Positions 49,531 through 60,201 are shown, counted from the stretch's first letter. The stretch: 64,000 nucleotides of DNA from Leptospiraceae bacterium (GCA_022402465.1 JAKRSH010000022.1:62001-126000), one strand, 5' to 3'. Notes: generated by a model not told the origin, from the letters alone. A program made the numbers and translations.

Positions 49531-51405
49531 ATGAAACCATATACAACAATCAACCAAGCAATACAAAATTCCTTAGAACATTTTAAAAATACAAAATTAT
49601 TCTTCGCTAAAACTTCGAATAAAGAATTCCAAGGTTCTACCTTAGGTGAAGTGTATACAAAAGCTGAGAATCTCGGATTAGCATTGATGGAACTCGGACT
49701 TCAGCCTCAGGATAAAGTGGGACTCATGGCAGATAATAGAGTTGAGTGGGCCATAGCTGATATGTCAGTTCTTATCAATGGAGCTGTGGATGTTCCTCGA
49801 GGTTCCGATTCAACAGCCCAAGAAATCCAATACATCTTAGAACACAGTGAGAGTAAGATTTGCTTCGTAGAACATGAAAAACTATTTCAATCCCTAAGTT
49901 CCATACGATCCAAGACTCAAGTCACAACATGGATCATCCTAGATCCAAGCTATAAACCAAAGGAAGAGAATGTTTTTAATATTAGCGACTTAATTTTAAA
50001 AGGCGAGTCTCTTAGAAAAGAAAATCTTTCTAAATTGCATTCGAGAATGAATTCAACTAAACCTGATGATTTATTTACCATCATCTATACTTCTGGAACA
50101 ACTGGACTACCTAAAGGTGTAATGCTTACCCACCAAAACATGGTTTATAATATGACTGAGGTTCCTGGAATGGTAGGTCTAAAAGAAAAAGACCGAGCGC
50201 TCTCCATACTTCCTGTATGGCATATTTTTGAAAGAGCGATTGATTATTCTATGATGGTTGCAGGTTGTGCAATTTATTATACAAATATTCGAGATCTCAG
50301 AGACGACTTCCAGAAAGTTAAACCTACCTTCATGGCATCTGCACCAAGACTTTGGGAAAATCTCTATATGGGTATCAAGCAAAAAGTAGATAAATCTTCC
50401 GATATTCAGAAAAAGATTTTTGAGACAGCATATGAAATTTGTAAAGCCTGGAAAGATGGTGTAGATTATTTAGCAGGCAATAGACTCTTGCAAGTGGAAG
50501 AAGATCTTATTTCTAAAGGTAAGAACACCGCGATATCTTTGGCAAATTCAATCAATTTATTTATCCCTTCCCAAATTGCTGATAAGATAGTTTTTAAAAA
50601 AATCCGAGACGTACTAGGCGGTGAATTGCGAGGAACCATCTCAGGAGGAGGAGCACTTCCTTCTCATGTTGATGAATTTTTTAATGTTATAGGAATTCCG
50701 GTTTATGAAGGCTATGGTATGACAGAATGCGCACCTATTATTGCAGTAAGAACTGTAGGAAGAGTAATCCAAGGCTCTGTAGGTTTTCCACCTAAAGGAA
50801 CTGATGTTCAGATCTTAGATGACAAGGGCAATTCTGTTTCCAAAGGTAAGATGGGAGTCATCCATGCAAGAGGCCCTCAAGTTATGAAGGGTTACTACAA
50901 AAATCCAGAGGCAACTTCTAAGGCATTGAATAATGGTTGGATGAATACCGGAGATTTAGGCTTTTTCTCAACCAATGGAACACTTTCCGTTCGAGGAAGA
51001 GTAAAGGATACCATTGTTCTGCTAGGTGGTGAAAACATTGAACCAGTTCCTATCGAAAATATTATCACTGAACACCCATACATCAATCAGATAATCGTTG
51101 TTGGACAAGACCAAAAGAATTTAACAGCTCTTATCTGGCCTGATTATGCAAGAATGATAGAAGCCGGTCTCAAAGTAAAAGAAGGAGAAGATTTGAATTC
51201 CAATAAAGAACTTAGAACAGAATTCATGAATATAATCAAGAAATCGGTTTCTTCTGAAAATGGTTTTAAATCTTTTGAGAAAATAGCTGACTTCCGATTC
51301 CTACCTAAGGCATTAGAAGTGGGAGATGAACTTACAAATTTATTCAAGATGAAAAGAAACGTAATCATGGATAAATATGATAAACTCATCAAATCTATGT
51401 ATTGA
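49531..51405 (+). CDS. Long-chain acyl-CoA synthetase (AMP-forming)
   Basis: 624 aa; TIIYTSGTTGLPKGVMLTHQN, YGMTECAP, GWMNTGDLG. Confidence 0.95.
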   Translation: MKPYTTINQAIQNSLEHFKNTKLFFAKTSNKEFQGSTLGEVYTKAENLGLALMELGLQPQDKVGLMADNRVEWAIADMSVLINGAVDVPRGSDSTAQEIQYILEHSESKICFVEHEKLFQSLSSIRSKTQVTTWIILDPSYKPKEENVFNISDLILKGESLRKENLSKLHSRMNSTKPDDLFTIIYTSGTTGLPKGVMLTHQNMVYNMTEVPGMVGLKEKDRALSILPVWHIFERAIDYSMMVAGCAIYYTNIRDLRDDFQKVKPTFMASAPRLWENLYMGIKQKVDKSSDIQKKIFETAYEICKAWKDGVDYLAGNRLLQVEEDLISKGKNTAISLANSINLFIPSQIADKIVFKKIRDVLGGELRGTISGGGALPSHVDEFFNVIGIPVYEGYGMTECAPIIAVRTVGRVIQGSVGFPPKGTDVQILDDKGNSVSKGKMGVIHARGPQVMKGYYKNPEATSKALNNGWMNTGDLGFFSTNGTLSVRGRVKDTIVLLGGENIEPVPIENIITEHPYINQIIVVGQDQKNLTALIWPDYARMIEAGLKVKEGEDLNSNKELRTEFMNIIKKSVSSENGFKSFEKIADFRFLPKALEVGDELTNLFKMKRNVIMDKYDKLIKSMY

Positions 51406-51433
51406 TTTTTTATTGAACAGAATTTAGTCAGTA

Positions 51434-51470
51434 TTTATAGCATTTAGAAAATTTCCCTAGATGCTATAAA
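51434..51470. other. 14-bp stem-loop (9-nt loop) in an intergenic region
   Basis: TTTATAGCATTTAG-aaaatttcc-CTAGATGCTATAAA; one G-T pair; no downstream T tract. Confidence 0.6.
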
Positions 51471-51515
51471 AATCATCATAATTTGATTCAGATAACAAAG
51501 ATAATGGGTAAATGA

Positions 51516-52121
51516 TTGAATAAATTATTCAATACATCTATATTGTATTTATTTATAAATCTATTTTTATCTTCATGTTTGACATTAACTTTAAATTATG
51601 AAACATATCCTAAAGAAATAAAAGCTATATTCTCTTTAAATGAAATTAGCAGAATTGATAAAATACGTGCAAAAAATATATCCGCATATTATACAAATAT
51701 AAATGAAACAGAAGAAGTATTTCATTTAACGTTCGATAGCAAAGATTCTAATTTTATTTATGCGGACTGTCTTTCATATAAAGATAGAAATCTTGTCTAC
51801 TGCGATCCGATTGATGACTCTACTGAAAATATACATTTCATTAAGGATGAAGATTTTTATATTTTAAAGAAAAAAGGTTTTGTTTTCTTCAATCAAAAAA
51901 TAGCATTCATAAATGATTCAATAAAACAAAATTCTATTTATTTTGATGATAGATTACCAAAATCTATAAGTGTCTCTTCTGACGGACTTTCTAGATTAAT
52001 AACATATCATAAAGCTAGAGCAGACTTAAATGATATTTGTTATTATCAAAAGTATAATTCAGAAAGGAATATTTTTTTTCCTATTGGAGATTGCAATAAA
52101 GCACCGAAATCAATTAAATAA
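51516..52121 (+). CDS. Small putative lipoprotein, hypothetical
   Basis: 201 aa; TTG start; MNKLFNTSILYLFINLFLSSC lipobox LSSC. Confidence 0.7.
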   Translation: MNKLFNTSILYLFINLFLSSCLTLTLNYETYPKEIKAIFSLNEISRIDKIRAKNISAYYTNINETEEVFHLTFDSKDSNFIYADCLSYKDRNLVYCDPIDDSTENIHFIKDEDFYILKKKGFVFFNQKIAFINDSIKQNSIYFDDRLPKSISVSSDGLSRLITYHKARADLNDICYYQKYNSERNIFFPIGDCNKAPKSIK

Positions 52122-52133
52122 ACGGACGTAAAA

Positions 52134-52249
52134 TTGAAAAACCAAATCCTCTTCTATATATTCTTTATCCTCCAGCTGTATTAATAGACATTATAACTTT
52201 TCCAATTCAAATATTTATTTTCAATTTTGGTAAAACAGCCTTAGGCTAA
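52134..52249 (+). pseudogene. Small hydrophobic ORF interrupted by a one-base frameshift (putative)
   Basis: TTG AAA AAC...; adding one A to the A5 tract (52137-52141) gives MKKPNPLLYILYPPAVLIDIITFPIQIFIFNFGKTALG*; as written frame 0 stops at 52182-52184 and the other frame lacks a start codon. Confidence 0.45.
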
Positions 52250-52335
52250 AATAATATTAGTATATTAATATATAAATATAGTCGCTTTTATCGATATAAC
52301 TGATAGAACTAATTTTGACGAATTTTTTTTAAGGT

Positions 52336-53535
52336 TTAATTTTTATCTAATTTGTCGTTTAAGACTTCTGAAACAGTTACAAATTGGTAACCCTTTTTCT
52401 GCATGGTTTCGATAAACTCTGGAAGTATATCTATGAGTTTATCAAATTTCCTAGGACTTCCTAAGTGCATAAGTAAGATTGCACCATTCATGCCATTTTT
52501 ATCTCGGTTCTCCCATTTATATAAAAAGTCTAAGGTTTCCCTTCCCGTTTTATACAATGGATTTTTTACTACTTGTGGCTTTCCTTTTTCATTATAGCGA
52601 GTTAGAAATTGTTTATAAATATAATCTGGTAGATCTAAGGAACCAACAGCATTCTTAGACCACATAATATGATTTTCATATCCAATTGAAGCATGTGAAT
52701 TCAGAATTAATGAGTTAACAGCTCCATAGGGAAGTCTGTAAAATTTTTTTAATTTTTTATTTGTGAGATCTTCAAATTTTAATTCTACTCGAAATAACTC
52801 TTCCGCCATTCTCTCTAAAGTCAATACATCTTTAGAAAGATATTCCAATACACGCCTCTTCTTATAAGAAGTTTCATGTATACTTCTTACATAATTGTAA
52901 TGACTCCAGGTATGGTTTCCAAATTCAACATTTTCTGATTTCGCCATAGATTTTATGAATTTTAAGTTGGAACTTAAGAAAAAGGATCCCGAAGCATCTT
53001 GAGCCCTTTCATTAGAAAGAAAGATAGTTACCCGAATTCCGTATTTTTTTATTAGATTCTCTACATTTTTTAATTCGTCACCAGAAGCCAAATCAAAGGT
53101 CAAAGCTATTTCTGGAAAATTTTCATTTCCTCTAGAAATATTTTTACCCTTATAATCCTTGGATGCTGCTTCCATGATTTTTAAATTTTTAAGAACCTTA
53201 CGATCCAGTGAATCCGTAAAAACATTTTCGGAATCATCTAAACTTTCACGGATTTTTAATGATTCTTCTTCTCTTAACTGTTCCGCATACATAAGCGAGT
53301 TTAAACTAGATTCTAAGTCATCGATTGTATTTTGCTTTAGAGCTAAGTCTTCTTCCACTTTATTCAGAGAAAATTTTAAATACAATAAATAGATTCCTAT
53401 ACTTAAGAGAAAGATTACAACTGCAGCGATAGTGATTCTAAGAACTAAAGTTTTTATTTTGTCTCGAAGCTGAGCATCCCTAGAAATATCTTTCGAAAGT
53501 TCATTGACGATGTCTTGGACTTCTTGCTCTTCCAA
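52336..53535 (-). CDS. Polysaccharide deacetylase-family protein, membrane-anchored
   Basis: 399 aa; N-terminal TM and coiled coil; IALTFDLASGDE, EFGNHTWSHYNY, YRLPYGAVN. Confidence 0.87.
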   Translation of the reverse strand: MEEQEVQDIVNELSKDISRDAQLRDKIKTLVLRITIAAVVIFLLSIGIYLLYLKFSLNKVEEDLALKQNTIDDLESSLNSLMYAEQLREEESLKIRESLDDSENVFTDSLDRKVLKNLKIMEAASKDYKGKNISRGNENFPEIALTFDLASGDELKNVENLIKKYGIRVTIFLSNERAQDASGSFFLSSNLKFIKSMAKSENVEFGNHTWSHYNYVRSIHETSYKKRRVLEYLSKDVLTLERMAEELFRVELKFEDLTNKKLKKFYRLPYGAVNSLILNSHASIGYENHIMWSKNAVGSLDLPDYIYKQFLTRYNEKGKPQVVKNPLYKTGRETLDFLYKWENRDKNGMNGAILLMHLGSPRKFDKLIDILPEFIETMQKKGYQFVTVSEVLNDKLDKN

Positions 53536-53546
53536 AGGAACCTCAG

Positions 53547-54767
53547 TTAAGTTACAAGTTTAATAAACTTGCCTTTCTTTCCTTGCCGAATCGTATATTC
53601 ATTTCCTTTTTCTAAAGAAAATGCCTCATCAGATATTTTTTCATCATTCACGTAGATTCCACCATTTTTAATTAAACGTCTTCCTTCAGAGACAGAAGCG
53701 GTGAATTCAAATTTGTTTAAGAGAAAGGCAAGTTGTGGATTCTTTTCTGCAAAATACTCTGGTCCGACTTGAACTTTCTGAATATCATCAGGAATAGATC
53801 TATTTTTGGGATCATGGATTCGATTCCATTCATCAATTGCACTGCGATTTTCCTCTTTAGGATGAAGTTGATCCATGATTGCAAGAGCCATTTCCGTTTT
53901 TACAATTTTTGGATGAATGTTACCTGATTTCATACCAGATTTCCAGGATTCAATTTGGGTCATGGCTACATCTGTCAATAACTCAAAATAATTCCACATC
54001 AAGTCATCGCTGATAGACATTAACTTTCCATACATATCAATTGGTGATTCGGATATTCCTACATAATTACCAAGGGATTTGGACATCTTCTTCTCACCAT
54101 CTAGTCCAACTAACAAAGGTAATGTAATTACACATTGGGCTTCCTTGCCGTAATCTCGTTGTAATTCACGACCCACAAGAAGATTGAATTTCTGGTCGGT
54201 TCCACCAATTTCTACATCTGATTCCATTACTACAGAATCATAGCCTTGGAAAAGTGGATACATGAACTCAACCAATGAAATGGGATTACCTGATTTGTAT
54301 CTCTTACTAAAATCGTCTCTTTCCAAAAGTCTTGCAACAGTGTATTTTGCAGTTAAGCCTAACACTTCTTCTACCTTCATAGGTAGACACCACTCTGAGT
54401 TAAATACGATCTTTGTTTTTTTAGAATCTAGGATTTTGAAGACTTGATCTTGGTAGGTCTTAGAGTTCTCTAAGACTTCTTCTTTGGTAAGTTGTTTTCT
54501 TGTTTCAGATTTACCAGTTGGATCACCTATCATACCAGTAAAATCACCTAACAAAAAATGGATACTGTGACCAAGATCCTGAAAATGCTTGAGCTTTCGC
54601 AAAAGTACGAAATGACCCAAATGTAAATCTGGAGCTGTTGGATCAAATCCAGCTTTTATGTTTAATACTTTCTTCTTTGTTAACTTCGAAGTGAGCTCAG
54701 CCTCGCTAATAAGGTCGACTGTTCCCCTCCGAATGATTTCAAGTTGGGATGCAATTTCTTCTGTCAC
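53547..54767 (-). CDS. tyrS: Tyrosyl-tRNA synthetase
   Basis: 406 aa; [33 protein letters not shown]-terminal S4 domain. Confidence 0.97.
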   Translation of the reverse strand: MTEEIASQLEIIRRGTVDLISEAELTSKLTKKKVLNIKAGFDPTAPDLHLGHFVLLRKLKHFQDLGHSIHFLLGDFTGMIGDPTGKSETRKQLTKEEVLENSKTYQDQVFKILDSKKTKIVFNSEWCLPMKVEEVLGLTAKYTVARLLERDDFSKRYKSGNPISLVEFMYPLFQGYDSVVMESDVEIGGTDQKFNLLVGRELQRDYGKEAQCVITLPLLVGLDGEKKMSKSLGNYVGISESPIDMYGKLMSISDDLMWNYFELLTDVAMTQIESWKSGMKSGNIHPKIVKTEMALAIMDQLHPKEENRSAIDEWNRIHDPKNRSIPDDIQKVQVGPEYFAEKNPQLAFLLNKFEFTASVSEGRRLIKNGGIYVNDEKISDEAFSLEKGNEYTIRQGKKGKFIKLVT

Positions 54768-54769
54768 TA

Positions 54770-56587
54770 TTAATCAATATAATCCTTAAGTCGTTTTGAC
54801 CTAGATGGATGTCTAAGTCTTCTAAGCGCTTTAGCTTCAATTTGTCGAATTCGTTCTCTTGTAACTTTGAATTGGTAACCAACTTCTTCTAGGGTCTGAG
54901 CATATCCATCATCCAAGCCAAATCTCATACGGATTACTTTCTGTTCTCTAGCAGGAAGAGTCTGAAGAACTTGTCGAATTTGTTCTGCAAGGATTTTGGA
55001 AGCTGCATGATTAACAGGAGTCTGAACATCTTTGTCTTCTATGAAATCTCCCAGTTCAGAGTCTTCTTCTGAACCAACTGGAATTTCTAAGGAGATTGGT
55101 TCTCTGGCAACATTTTTCACAGCCTTAACTTTTGCAACAGGCCAGCCAAGTCTTTCAGCTATTTCATCATTCGATGGATCTCTACCAAATTCTTGTACAA
55201 AAAGTCTAGTTTCCCGAATGACTTTGTTTACTTGTTCTATCATGTGAACAGGAACTCGAATGGTTCTAGCTTGATCTGAGATAGCACGAGTTATAGCTTG
55301 TCTTATCCACCAAGTAGCATAAGTTGAAAACTTGTATCCCTTCTTATACTCAAATTTATCTACAGCCTTGATCAGTCCTATATTCCCTTCTTGGATCAAA
55401 TCAAAGAAATGCATTCCACGGTTTGCATAACGCTTAGCTATAGAAACTACAAGCCTTAGGTTCGCACGAACCAATTCTTTTTTGGCTTGTGAGATTTCCC
55501 TCTCACCCTTGATGATCTTCTCGCCCCATTCCTTGATTTCGAATACTGGCGATCCAGCTTCTTGTTCCATACGGCGAAGCTTTCTTTCATTATTTCGGAT
55601 GTCTTTGATTACTTCACGAACTTCATCAATATCAACACCCATCATCTTTTCAATTTCATCAAGATTTTCATTCTTCTCTATGAAACGATTGAAGGCTTTG
55701 ATTTCTTTGACATCATGTCCGTATTTCGCTTTAATTTTTAAGAAATGTTTCTCAATTTCCTTGATACGAAATACCATAGATTTAATCTTTTGAGAAATTT
55801 TTTGGATTTCTTTTTGTGATACACCAATATTCCGGATTGCTTCATCAATTTTATTGGATGAATTATCAATTTTTTCTTTTAACTCACGATATTTCTTACT
55901 ATTTTCAGAGTATTTGCGAATTCGATTCGTTGCTTCATTGAATACTTTCTCATCTTGTTGGATGATATCCATATTATCAAAGAAGTTTTTCTCAAGCTTT
56001 TCAGCCTCATCTTGATTAAGTGCATACAATTTGTCCACTTTAACCAATTCATAGACACGAATTTTTTTGCTTTTGATTTTAGGAATAAGTTTAGCAAAGT
56101 TTTGGCGAAGAATGCTAGAACTAAGAATAGTTTCTTCAATGATCTTCTCGCCTTTTTCAATTCTCTTAGCAAGAAATACTTCAGTCTCACCAGAAATAAG
56201 ACTCACCTTACCAATTTCTTTCAGGTAAAGTCGGATAGGATCTTCAGATCCTCCGCCAGCTGCATCTTTTTTCTTTTTAGCAGCTTTTTCTTCTTTTTCC
56301 TTTTTATCTTCTTTATCTTTAACTTTTATTTCTTTAAGCTTTTCAGGTTTTTCTATCTTCTCAGGTCGTGCAAGTTGTACAGCTTCTTCAACAGCTTCCT
56401 TAGTATAATCTTCGACTACCTCGATTCCGAGTTCATGTAACAATGTAAAGACGTCATCTATCTTTTCCGAATTAAGGATCTTGTCAGGTAAGATTTCATT
56501 AATCTCATCATAACTTACTTCTCGATTAGCCTTGCCTAAAGCGATAATTTTCTGAACTTCAGGCATTTCTTGTAAATTTTCTATCAT
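54770..56587 (-). CDS. rpoD: RNA polymerase primary sigma factor
   Basis: 605 aa; [77 protein letters not shown]. Confidence 0.98.
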   Translation of the reverse strand: MIENLQEMPEVQKIIALGKANREVSYDEINEILPDKILNSEKIDDVFTLLHELGIEVVEDYTKEAVEEAVQLARPEKIEKPEKLKEIKVKDKEDKKEKEEKAAKKKKDAAGGGSEDPIRLYLKEIGKVSLISGETEVFLAKRIEKGEKIIEETILSSSILRQNFAKLIPKIKSKKIRVYELVKVDKLYALNQDEAEKLEKNFFDNMDIIQQDEKVFNEATNRIRKYSENSKKYRELKEKIDNSSNKIDEAIRNIGVSQKEIQKISQKIKSMVFRIKEIEKHFLKIKAKYGHDVKEIKAFNRFIEKNENLDEIEKMMGVDIDEVREVIKDIRNNERKLRRMEQEAGSPVFEIKEWGEKIIKGEREISQAKKELVRANLRLVVSIAKRYANRGMHFFDLIQEGNIGLIKAVDKFEYKKGYKFSTYATWWIRQAITRAISDQARTIRVPVHMIEQVNKVIRETRLFVQEFGRDPSNDEIAERLGWPVAKVKAVKNVAREPISLEIPVGSEEDSELGDFIEDKDVQTPVNHAASKILAEQIRQVLQTLPAREQKVIRMRFGLDDGYAQTLEEVGYQFKVTRERIRQIEAKALRRLRHPSRSKRLKDYID

Positions 56588-56617
56588 TCCAAATCCTCTT
56601 TGTCTATAACATCTAAT

Positions 56618-58441
56618 CTAACGAGCAACCTTCACACCTTTTCGTTGTGAAGCATTGATTTGTTCGATCTTATCCTTATGAAATTTAATCCAAGATATGC
56701 GATCGAATTCATCCTTGGATGCTGTCTTATCCAGCAAATAGCGATCTAATTCTGATTGGTGGTAGTATCTTTTCTGATACTGCAACAACCCTTCGAAAAC
56801 TTCAAATTGGTCATCCAATCCACCTACTTCTTCTTGCATGAGAAAAGGTGCATACATTTCGCGAATTTCTTCAGGGATAGAATCCGTTGAAAGAAATTCT
56901 GCAGGAACTATAGTCTCGCCCATATGAAACTGAGTATAAAGCCATTCCCAAACAACAACTGAGGAATCCTCCAAGAACTCTAATCCATCTACCTCATCCG
57001 AGTATCGAAATAAATCAGGATGAGAAACTAACTTGGCAAGCAAGGTCCTTTCACACTCAATCGCACCCTTGGTAATTGGACGATTGACAACTACCTTACG
57101 AATTGCCTTATCTTTATTATCGGAAATTTGAACTGCAAACTGTTCTGTGTTGGCTGTAAAATCTTTCCATAAAGCAGAAACAGAAAGCCCTAATTTCTTG
57201 GCTGCCTCGCCTATGAATAACTGTTGGTCTGTAACTTTTTCCCATTTTTTGACAAAAACAAACAAGGATTCTATAGCTGCCTTCTTTTCTTCGGGGCTTG
57301 AGCTTTGTGTCTTACCCAGAATTGCATCTTCTATTAGAAAAAGCCAAGCGCTTAATGATTCGTCTAAGCTTGTCCTAAGTTCGGATCGATTCACTTTTCG
57401 GGAAAAGTCAAAAGGATCCTCTCCTGGCTTCATAGTCACTACCGAAGCAGAACATCCTTCCTTAAGTAATATTTCTGAGGCACGTAAGGCACCCTTGGTT
57501 CCAGCCCCATCTCCATCCATGACAAGGGTTATGGAATCAGCTAAATTCTTTAGGATCTTAGCTTGGTTTTCTGTAAAACTAGTGCCCAGAGGAGCGATGA
57601 CATTTCTGACACCTCTAGTATAAAGACCTATAGCATCCATCACACCTTCAACAATAAATACTTTTCTCGTATTTCGGATTTCTTCTTGGGCAAGGAAAAG
57701 ATTATAAATCTGACGACCTTTGTCATAAACAAGTGAATTGGGGCTATTGATGTACTTTGCTTCTTGAAAATCAGAATCTGTAGCAAGTGTTCTTCCTGAG
57801 TAACCAACGATTCGACCAGAGGCATCTTTGATGGGAAACATAACACGGTTTCTATAGAAGTCGTATACATTGCCCTTCTCATTCTTCTTTAGAATTCCAA
57901 GTTCTATGGCAAGTTCTTCTTCGTAAGCAGAATGCAAGAGGTTCGTTTTCAAATTTTGAAAACCATCGGGTGCAAAACCAATATCAAACAATTCAATTTC
58001 TTCAGGACTAAGACCTCTGCCCTCTAGATAATTTCGTGCATTTTGTCCAATTGCATCCTTAAGACATTTCTTAAAGTACTCAGTTACTTTCTGATTCAGA
58101 CGATAGGCTTCATCTTTACGTTTAGCCTTTTCTGTGTCTTGAGCAGATTTACCTAAATGAAGTGGAATTCCTGAAAATTCAGAGAGAATCTCCATGGATC
58201 TAACAAAATCTACACGATGGTAATCCATGACAAATTTGAAAAGGTCGCCTGATGCCTTGCATCCGAAACAATGGTAGTAGCCACCTTGCGGATGAACATG
58301 AAAGGAAGGAGTTTTTTCTTTATGAAAGGGGCATAGACCAGTAAAACTCTTACCAGCCTTCTTCAAAGGAACGAAGCGTGTTATATAAGATTCGATGGGT
58401 ATTTCCCTTCGAACTTTATCCTTAAACTCAGTTCCTGACAT
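56618..58441 (-). CDS. dnaG: DNA primase
   Basis: 607 aa; CHC2 zinc finger GLCPFHKEKTPSFHVHPQGGYYHCFGCKASGD, toprim VEGVMDAIGLY. Confidence 0.98.
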   Translation of the reverse strand: MSGTEFKDKVRREIPIESYITRFVPLKKAGKSFTGLCPFHKEKTPSFHVHPQGGYYHCFGCKASGDLFKFVMDYHRVDFVRSMEILSEFSGIPLHLGKSAQDTEKAKRKDEAYRLNQKVTEYFKKCLKDAIGQNARNYLEGRGLSPEEIELFDIGFAPDGFQNLKTNLLHSAYEEELAIELGILKKNEKGNVYDFYRNRVMFPIKDASGRIVGYSGRTLATDSDFQEAKYINSPNSLVYDKGRQIYNLFLAQEEIRNTRKVFIVEGVMDAIGLYTRGVRNVIAPLGTSFTENQAKILKNLADSITLVMDGDGAGTKGALRASEILLKEGCSASVVTMKPGEDPFDFSRKVNRSELRTSLDESLSAWLFLIEDAILGKTQSSSPEEKKAAIESLFVFVKKWEKVTDQQLFIGEAAKKLGLSVSALWKDFTANTEQFAVQISDNKDKAIRKVVVNRPITKGAIECERTLLAKLVSHPDLFRYSDEVDGLEFLEDSSVVVWEWLYTQFHMGETIVPAEFLSTDSIPEEIREMYAPFLMQEEVGGLDDQFEVFEGLLQYQKRYYHQSELDRYLLDKTASKDEFDRISWIKFHKDKIEQINASQRKGVKVAR

Positions 58442-58443
58442 TA

Positions 58444-58905
58444 TTAACCTAATGCCTGTAAAGCTTTCTTGACAGCTTCCGATACTTTGGAGCCGTCGAT
58501 ATTTTGTCCTTTAAAATTTTGCATAACCTTCCCCATCACCTTACCAGCGTCAGAAGGTCCCTGAGCAGAAAGTATTTTTATAGCGTCTTGGATAGCGGCT
58601 TCTATTGTTTCAATAGCAACTTCGTTGGGAAGATACAATTCTATGATTGTAGCTTCTTCTAGTTCTTTGCGGGCCAGATCTTCTCTACCCGCTCTCTTGT
58701 ATTCTGAGGCTGATTCCTTTCTTTGGGAAAGATTTTTCTTGAGCAGTTGGATCATAATTGGATCTGAGAGTTCCTTGGCTCCACTTTTCGTAAGCTCGTA
58801 TTGGATTTCAGATTTTAATAGTCTAAGCGTAGAAAGATTAGGCTCTTTTTTGGATTTAAAAGCCTCTTTCATATCGTTGTAGATGGTTTCCTGGATCGTT
58901 GGCAT
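58444..58905 (-). CDS. GatB/YqeY domain protein
   Basis: 153 aa; LRLLKSEIQYELTKSG...GKVMGKVMQNFKGQNIDGSKVSEAVKKAL. Confidence 0.93.
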   Translation of the reverse strand: MPTIQETIYNDMKEAFKSKKEPNLSTLRLLKSEIQYELTKSGAKELSDPIMIQLLKKNLSQRKESASEYKRAGREDLARKELEEATIIELYLPNEVAIETIEAAIQDAIKILSAQGPSDAGKVMGKVMQNFKGQNIDGSKVSEAVKKALQALG

Positions 58906-58961
58906 GGTGTTGTAAGGCCGTCTCCTGGAAGGAACGTTAGTTTTTCGTTAGATTCGCGGAA

Positions 58962-59171
58962 TTAGGCTTTGTCTTTTTTAGCGAAGAGTCTTCTTTTTTT
59001 GTCTCTTTTTCTTTTCGCTGCTTCAATCGCTTTTTTCTTGATAACGCTAGGTTTTTCGAAGTATTCTCGTCTTTTGATTTCACTCATAATACCAGCATTG
59101 GCACAATCTCTCTTAAATCTTCTTAAAGCTGCCTCAATAGACTCGCCTTCTTTAATTACTATTCCTACCAT
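58962..59171 (-). CDS. rpsU: 30S ribosomal protein S21
   Basis: 69 aa; ESIEAALRRFKRDCANAGIMSEIKRREYFEKPSVIKKKAIEAAKRK. Confidence 0.97.
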   Translation of the reverse strand: MVGIVIKEGESIEAALRRFKRDCANAGIMSEIKRREYFEKPSVIKKKAIEAAKRKRDKKRRLFAKKDKA

Positions 59172-59205
59172 AAATGGGGACCTATCTCCTAAATTCCGTG
59201 AATAA

Positions 59206-59236
59206 CCTATATTTTTAGGTCAAGTTTATTTGTCAA
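59206..59236 (-). promoter_or_regulatory. Weak candidate promoter upstream of rpsU
   Basis: Minus strand TTGACA (59236-59231) and TATAGG (59211-59206) with a long 19-nt spacer. Confidence 0.3.
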
Positions 59237-59259
59237 GTAAGCCGAAAACTTCGCCAAGC

Positions 59260-60141
59260 TCAATTTCTATCAAGAACGAGCTCAGTCCAAACTTGCTTAA
59301 GATCACTTTCGGAGGTCACTTCTCGAAAACGCATGCGATAATCGATGATAAGATGATGAACTTGGATAAAAACATCCTCGAAACGCTCCAATACGATCTG
59401 AGAAGTGCAGCGCGGGGAAAAAGTAAAAATCGACCTAGAACTTACATGAATAAAAGAATCATCTTTCTTAAGATGGGATTGAAGGAGAGTATGAACTGAT
59501 TTTAGGATTTCAAAGGACTTTTGCATACCCATGCTCTCGAAGTATTTATTTAAATCTTGGATATAAAAATGTGTAAGTACACCAGTCCCTGATTCAATCA
59601 ATTCATTCTGAACATGTCGCAAAAAACGCTCTGATATATCCGTAAACAATGGCTCATATATATTCTTCTTACCACCAAGAGAAAATCCTAGACTTTCTAT
59701 CAATTGAACCATCTCTTTCCATTTCTCGTCGGGGATTTCAGCACCTTGGGCAATTACAAAAATAAAAATAAGCTTAGAATTGTGTACAGTATGTAGAGAA
59801 GAAAATATTTCAAATTTCTTGCCAGCTGCTTCAAAGCTACCTGTTGGAATTCTCTTGAATGGGGTATATTCTCGGAATGCCTTATGTTTCCATTTCTCTA
59901 GTTTAGCATTGATTTTGGAGGGGTTTAGGAGTCTGTAGCCTGATTCATAAAGTATGCTATCTTGGTAGAGTATAGATTGAAAGATACCTAATTCCGCTGC
60001 CTTAATTGCAATGGCTTTCCCAAAGAAATCCCAACTTTCATTATCCCAAGCTTCCACAACTTTAAAATGAGGATCCAATTGTCCCATTTCTTGAGTCAAT
60101 TCATCGCAGATGTCTAAGAATTCCTTTTTCAATTGAAGCAT
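59260..60141 (-). CDS. Hypothetical protein, possible degenerate GGDEF-like C-terminal domain
   Basis: 293 aa; THFYIQDLNKYFESMGMQKSFEILKSVHTLLQSHLKKDDSFIHVSSRSIFTFSP resembles GGDEF spacing without GGDEF residues. Confidence 0.5.
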   Translation of the reverse strand: MLQLKKEFLDICDELTQEMGQLDPHFKVVEAWDNESWDFFGKAIAIKAAELGIFQSILYQDSILYESGYRLLNPSKINAKLEKWKHKAFREYTPFKRIPTGSFEAAGKKFEIFSSLHTVHNSKLIFIFVIAQGAEIPDEKWKEMVQLIESLGFSLGGKKNIYEPLFTDISERFLRHVQNELIESGTGVLTHFYIQDLNKYFESMGMQKSFEILKSVHTLLQSHLKKDDSFIHVSSRSIFTFSPRCTSQIVLERFEDVFIQVHHLIIDYRMRFREVTSESDLKQVWTELVLDRN

Positions 60142-60201
60142 ACTTGTTTTAAGATTTTCCTTTACCGAGAAGGTTTTTTCATTATTTTGGTATTACGTTC
60201 T

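Noticed and set aside
55955-56440. 161 aa plus-strand ORF opposite rpoD
   Set aside because: Phe-rich shadow of the Lys/Glu-rich rpoD N-terminal region ([16 protein letters not shown]); not a plausible protein
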